Source: Roseibaca calidilacus
Lineage (GTDB): Bacteria > Pseudomonadota > Alphaproteobacteria > Rhodobacterales > Rhodobacteraceae
Direction of reading: 5' to 3'
Assembly: GCF_001517585.1 (NCBI RefSeq)
Contig: NZ_FBYC01000004.1
Span: 2,313,501 to 2,377,500, forward strand
Length of the DNA: 64,000 nt
Below the pieces are notes generated by a model, which saw only the letters and a list, made by a program, of their open reading frames with translations, searched no databases and was not told where the DNA came from. This document shows, piece by piece, positions 61,837-64,000 of the stretch. How positions within the stretch are numbered: the stretch's first letter is position 1; each line of letters opens with the position of its first letter. The translations under genes and the position numbers were made by a program.

Positions 61837-63726
61837 ATGAATATGCAGGCGCAGATCATGCGGCGCATGGGGCTTGGCATTGTGGTGCTGGCATGGACGC
61901 TTGTGGCCGCACTCTTGCCGCTGTCGGCTGCGCCCTATGCCGCCATGGTAATGGATGCCCGCAATGGCGAGGTGATCCATGCGCGCAATCACGATACGAA
62001 GCTGCATCCGGCATCTTTGACCAAGATGATGACGCTGTATCTGGCGTTCGAGGCTGTCAAACACGGCGAGGTTGGGCTGGACACCAAATTCAAGGTCAGC
62101 CGCCGCGCAACGCTTGCCGAATGCGTGTGCCTTGGGCTTCGCGAAGGGCAGCGGATTTCTTTACGCCACCTGATCCGCGCCGCAGCCTTGCGCTCTGCCA
62201 ATGACGCCGCTGTCGTGATTGCCGAAGGCATTTCCGGCAGTGTCGAAGCTTTTGCCGACCGCATGACCCGCACCGCCCGCGCGATGGGTATGCGCAACAC
62301 CACCTTCAAAAACCCGCATGGCCTGACGCAAGCTGGCCACGTCTCGACCGCGCGGGACATGACCATTCTGGGGCGGCAGTTGTTCTTCGACTATCCGCAA
62401 TATTTCAACATCTTCTCGCGCCGTTCGGATTTTGCGGGCGTGGGCAATGTGCCCAACACCAACCGCCGGTTTCTGGACGCCTATAGCGGCGCGAATGGTA
62501 TCAAGACCGGGTATACCCGCGCCGCCGGATTCAACCTTACGGCATCGGCACAGCGCGGGTCGAAGCATATCATTGCCACCATGTTCGGCGGGTCGTCCAC
62601 CGCCGCCCGCAATGCGCGGGTCGCCGAATTGCTGGATATGGGCTTTAGCCGCGCCAAGTCGCGCGTGGCGGTGCGCGCACCGGCAACCCCGGCCTATCAG
62701 GGGCGCGACATGCTTGTCGCCAGCCCCCGCAATGGCGATGACGACCCCAATGCCGGGGCCAAGACCATCCGCATCGTGACCGCCGTGCGCACCAGCCTGC
62801 GCCCACGCGCCCGCCCTGCCCCGCAACTGTCCGAAGATATGCTTGTGGCCGTTGCCGAAGGCGTCGATGTCTCGATTTCGGAAACGGCGGCGGAATTGAG
62901 CCTTGCAGAACTTGCCCCCGAAGCGCTGGATGTCAGCCCGCCCCCGCGCCCGGTAGCAGACGGCGACGCTGCCGAGATTGCCGAAACGCTGGATACCACC
63001 CTTGCAGAAGCCGCGGGTTTCACACTGGCCGCCCCTGAAGATTTGGCCGCGCTATCCACAGATGCCGATATCGAAGCGCTGGATGCCGCAGCGACCGACC
63101 AAGACGCGGTTGACCCGGTCGCGGATGCGACGGACACGACAGAAATCGCGCAAGTGACGGACACGTCAGAGACCCTCTCGCTTCTTGCCACCGAAACACA
63201 GGTCGAGTCTGATCCGCTGCCACAGCCCGCAGTGGTCGCACAGAATGAAGGCCCCGCGCCCGACATGCTGTGGACCGGCGCGCCCGAATCCTTTCTGCCG
63301 GCACCCATCGGCACCGACATTGACCTGAACGCCGAACCGACTGTCTCGACCGCGCCAGAGCTTCCGGCGGAAACCGGCATTATCCTGACCCGCAGCGCCG
63401 TAACCGACGAAGAACTGGCAACGGCCATGGTCGCTGAACGCTTCGCCGCTTCGGAACCGCAGGTTATCAGCCGCGTCTCGACCTCTGACGCTGGGCGGCT
63501 TTGGGGCGTGTCGCTGGGCGCGTTCAACTCTCGGCACGATGCAGAGCGCAGCCTTATCACGGTGCGCATGGCCGAATCGCAGGCGCTTGCCAGCGGCATC
63601 AGCCGGATTAGGCAGGTCAAAGGGCGGTTCGAAGCCAGCTTTGCCGGCCTGACCCAATCCGAAGCCGACCGCGCCTGTGCAAGGCTATCTGCGCGCGGGA
63701 TGGATTGCGCAGTCGCAACGCCGTAG
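61837..63726 (+). CDS. D-alanyl-D-alanine carboxypeptidase with SPOR tail
   Basis: 629 residues. N-terminal signal/anchor (VVLAWTLVAALLPLSA) is followed by a serine-type carboxypeptidase domain (S11): SLTK (Ser60-Lys63), SAN (Ser120-Asn122) and KTG in NGIKTGYTRAAGFNL. Residues ~290-530 are a long acidic, Ala/Asp/Glu-rich linker; the last ~85 residues form a SPOR domain (VSLGAFNSRHDAERSLITVR), which binds denuded glycan at the septum. The enzyme trims the terminal D-Ala from peptidoglycan stems. A DacA/DacC-like protein with a C-terminal SPOR is characteristic of alphaproteobacteria. Start ATG 61837 with AAAGGTAGAGG upstream. Confidence 0.9.
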   Translation: MNMQAQIMRRMGLGIVVLAWTLVAALLPLSAAPYAAMVMDARNGEVIHARNHDTKLHPASLTKMMTLYLAFEAVKHGEVGLDTKFKVSRRATLAECVCLGLREGQRISLRHLIRAAALRSANDAAVVIAEGISGSVEAFADRMTRTARAMGMRNTTFKNPHGLTQAGHVSTARDMTILGRQLFFDYPQYFNIFSRRSDFAGVGNVPNTNRRFLDAYSGANGIKTGYTRAAGFNLTASAQRGSKHIIATMFGGSSTAARNARVAELLDMGFSRAKSRVAVRAPATPAYQGRDMLVASPRNGDDDPNAGAKTIRIVTAVRTSLRPRARPAPQLSEDMLVAVAEGVDVSISETAAELSLAELAPEALDVSPPPRPVADGDAAEIAETLDTTLAEAAGFTLAAPEDLAALSTDADIEALDAAATDQDAVDPVADATDTTEIAQVTDTSETLSLLATETQVESDPLPQPAVVAQNEGPAPDMLWTGAPESFLPAPIGTDIDLNAEPTVSTAPELPAETGIILTRSAVTDEELATAMVAERFAASEPQVISRVSTSDAGRLWGVSLGAFNSRHDAERSLITVRMAESQALASGISRIRQVKGRFEASFAGLTQSEADRACARLSARGMDCAVATP

Positions 63727-63734
63727 GGCGCGGC

Positions 63735-64000
63735 CTAGCCCAGTTTCGTGACTACGCGGGACCGTTGCACCGCAAGGATACCCGCCATAATGATCGCGAC
63801 ACCGATCACGTCATAAATGCCAAGGCTTTCGCCCAGCAGAACCGCCGCAACCGCCACCCCAAAAAACGGGTTCAGGAAGTGGAAGGTCGCCGCGCGCACC
63901 GCACCAATGCGCCCGACCAACAAAAACCACACCCATGTCGCGGCCAGACCCGGTATCAGCACCGTATAGCTGAAGGCCGCGCCAAGCTGCCATGACCATT
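63735..64000 (-). CDS. EamA/DMT family transporter, C-terminal part (cut by window end)
   Basis: Only the last ~88 codons are in the window; the frame continues past 64000. Reads AFSYTVLIPGLAATWVWFLL, VRAATFHFLNPFFGVAVAAV, LLGESLGIYDVIGVAIIMAG: the last EamA repeat, with three or four membrane spans. A drug/metabolite transporter of unknown substrate. It converges on the carboxypeptidase gene (8-base gap). Confidence 0.85.
   Translation of the reverse strand, partial: WSWQLGAAFSYTVLIPGLAATWVWFLLVGRIGAVRAATFHFLNPFFGVAVAAVLLGESLGIYDVIGVAIIMAGILAVQRSRVVTKLG

Noticed and set aside
1-64000. Mobile elements, prophage, toxin-antitoxin or defence systems
   Set aside because: No transposase, integrase, phage structural, restriction or CRISPR-associated proteins are present; composition and gene content are uniformly chromosomal.

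Overview
The window is a 64 kb piece of an alphaproteobacterial chromosome. High GC, Rhodobacterales-type gene neighbourhoods (zinc-ribbon protein/ftsE/ftsX/acyltransferase, xdhABC-guaD, glnK-amtB, kdsA-kdsB, a dimethylglycine-dehydrogenase-like flavoprotein) and frequent ATGA start/stop overlaps point to the Rhodobacteraceae/Paracoccaceae (Roseobacter-Rhodobacter lineage). The genus cannot be fixed from the sequence alone. Coding density is about 95%. I see no insertion sequence, prophage, integrase or CRISPR array, and most of the window is core chromosome.

Layout. 0-5 kb: a secreted RTX-repeat protein, ribosomal protein S4, and a convergent chromate transporter. 5-11 kb: a tightly coupled purine-catabolism operon xdhA-xdhB-xdhC-guaD, then a small DUF2853 protein. 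11-16 kb: lon protease, tRNA-Val(CAC), and the nitrogen pair glnK-amtB. 16-22 kb: cell-envelope genes (bifunctional class A PBP; zinc-ribbon membrane protein divergent from ftsE-ftsX-acyltransferase). 22-27 kb: the most interesting block, an orphan Wza-like polysaccharide-export lipoprotein divergent from a LuxR-type response regulator, a FIST-domain sensor and a hybrid histidine kinase; the last two resemble a NosP/NahK nitric-oxide sensing pair. 27-34 kb: lytic transglycosylase, a cinA-like/GNAT/dgkA operon, and a polar amino-acid ABC transporter. 34-39 kb: kdsA-kdsB (Kdo synthesis) and dnaE. 39-44 kb: a BMP-family nucleoside-type ABC importer. 44-51 kb: patatin-like protein, HD hydrolase, dnaK-dnaJ and an M3 peptidase. 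51-56 kb: MFS transporter, NAD-dependent epimerase, FAD/GcvT-type demethylating dehydrogenase and an EF-hand periplasmic protein. 56-64 kb: panC-panB, VOC protein, an SDR lacking the usual catalytic lysine, an RsmC-like methyltransferase, clpS, HAD phosphatase, a D-Ala-D-Ala carboxypeptidase with a SPOR tail, and the 3' end of an EamA transporter that runs off the window.

How they fit. The xdh-guaD operon converts guanine and hypoxanthine/xanthine to urate, and the BMP importer 30 kb away is a plausible purine nucleoside supplier. PBP, FtsEX, lytic transglycosylase and carboxypeptidase all act on peptidoglycan. Kdo synthesis, the PlsC-type acyltransferase and DgkA act on the outer envelope and lipids. 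Promoters, terminators and repeats listed here come from reading the sequence by eye. Starts were chosen by ribosome-binding site, family length and overlap with the upstream stop.
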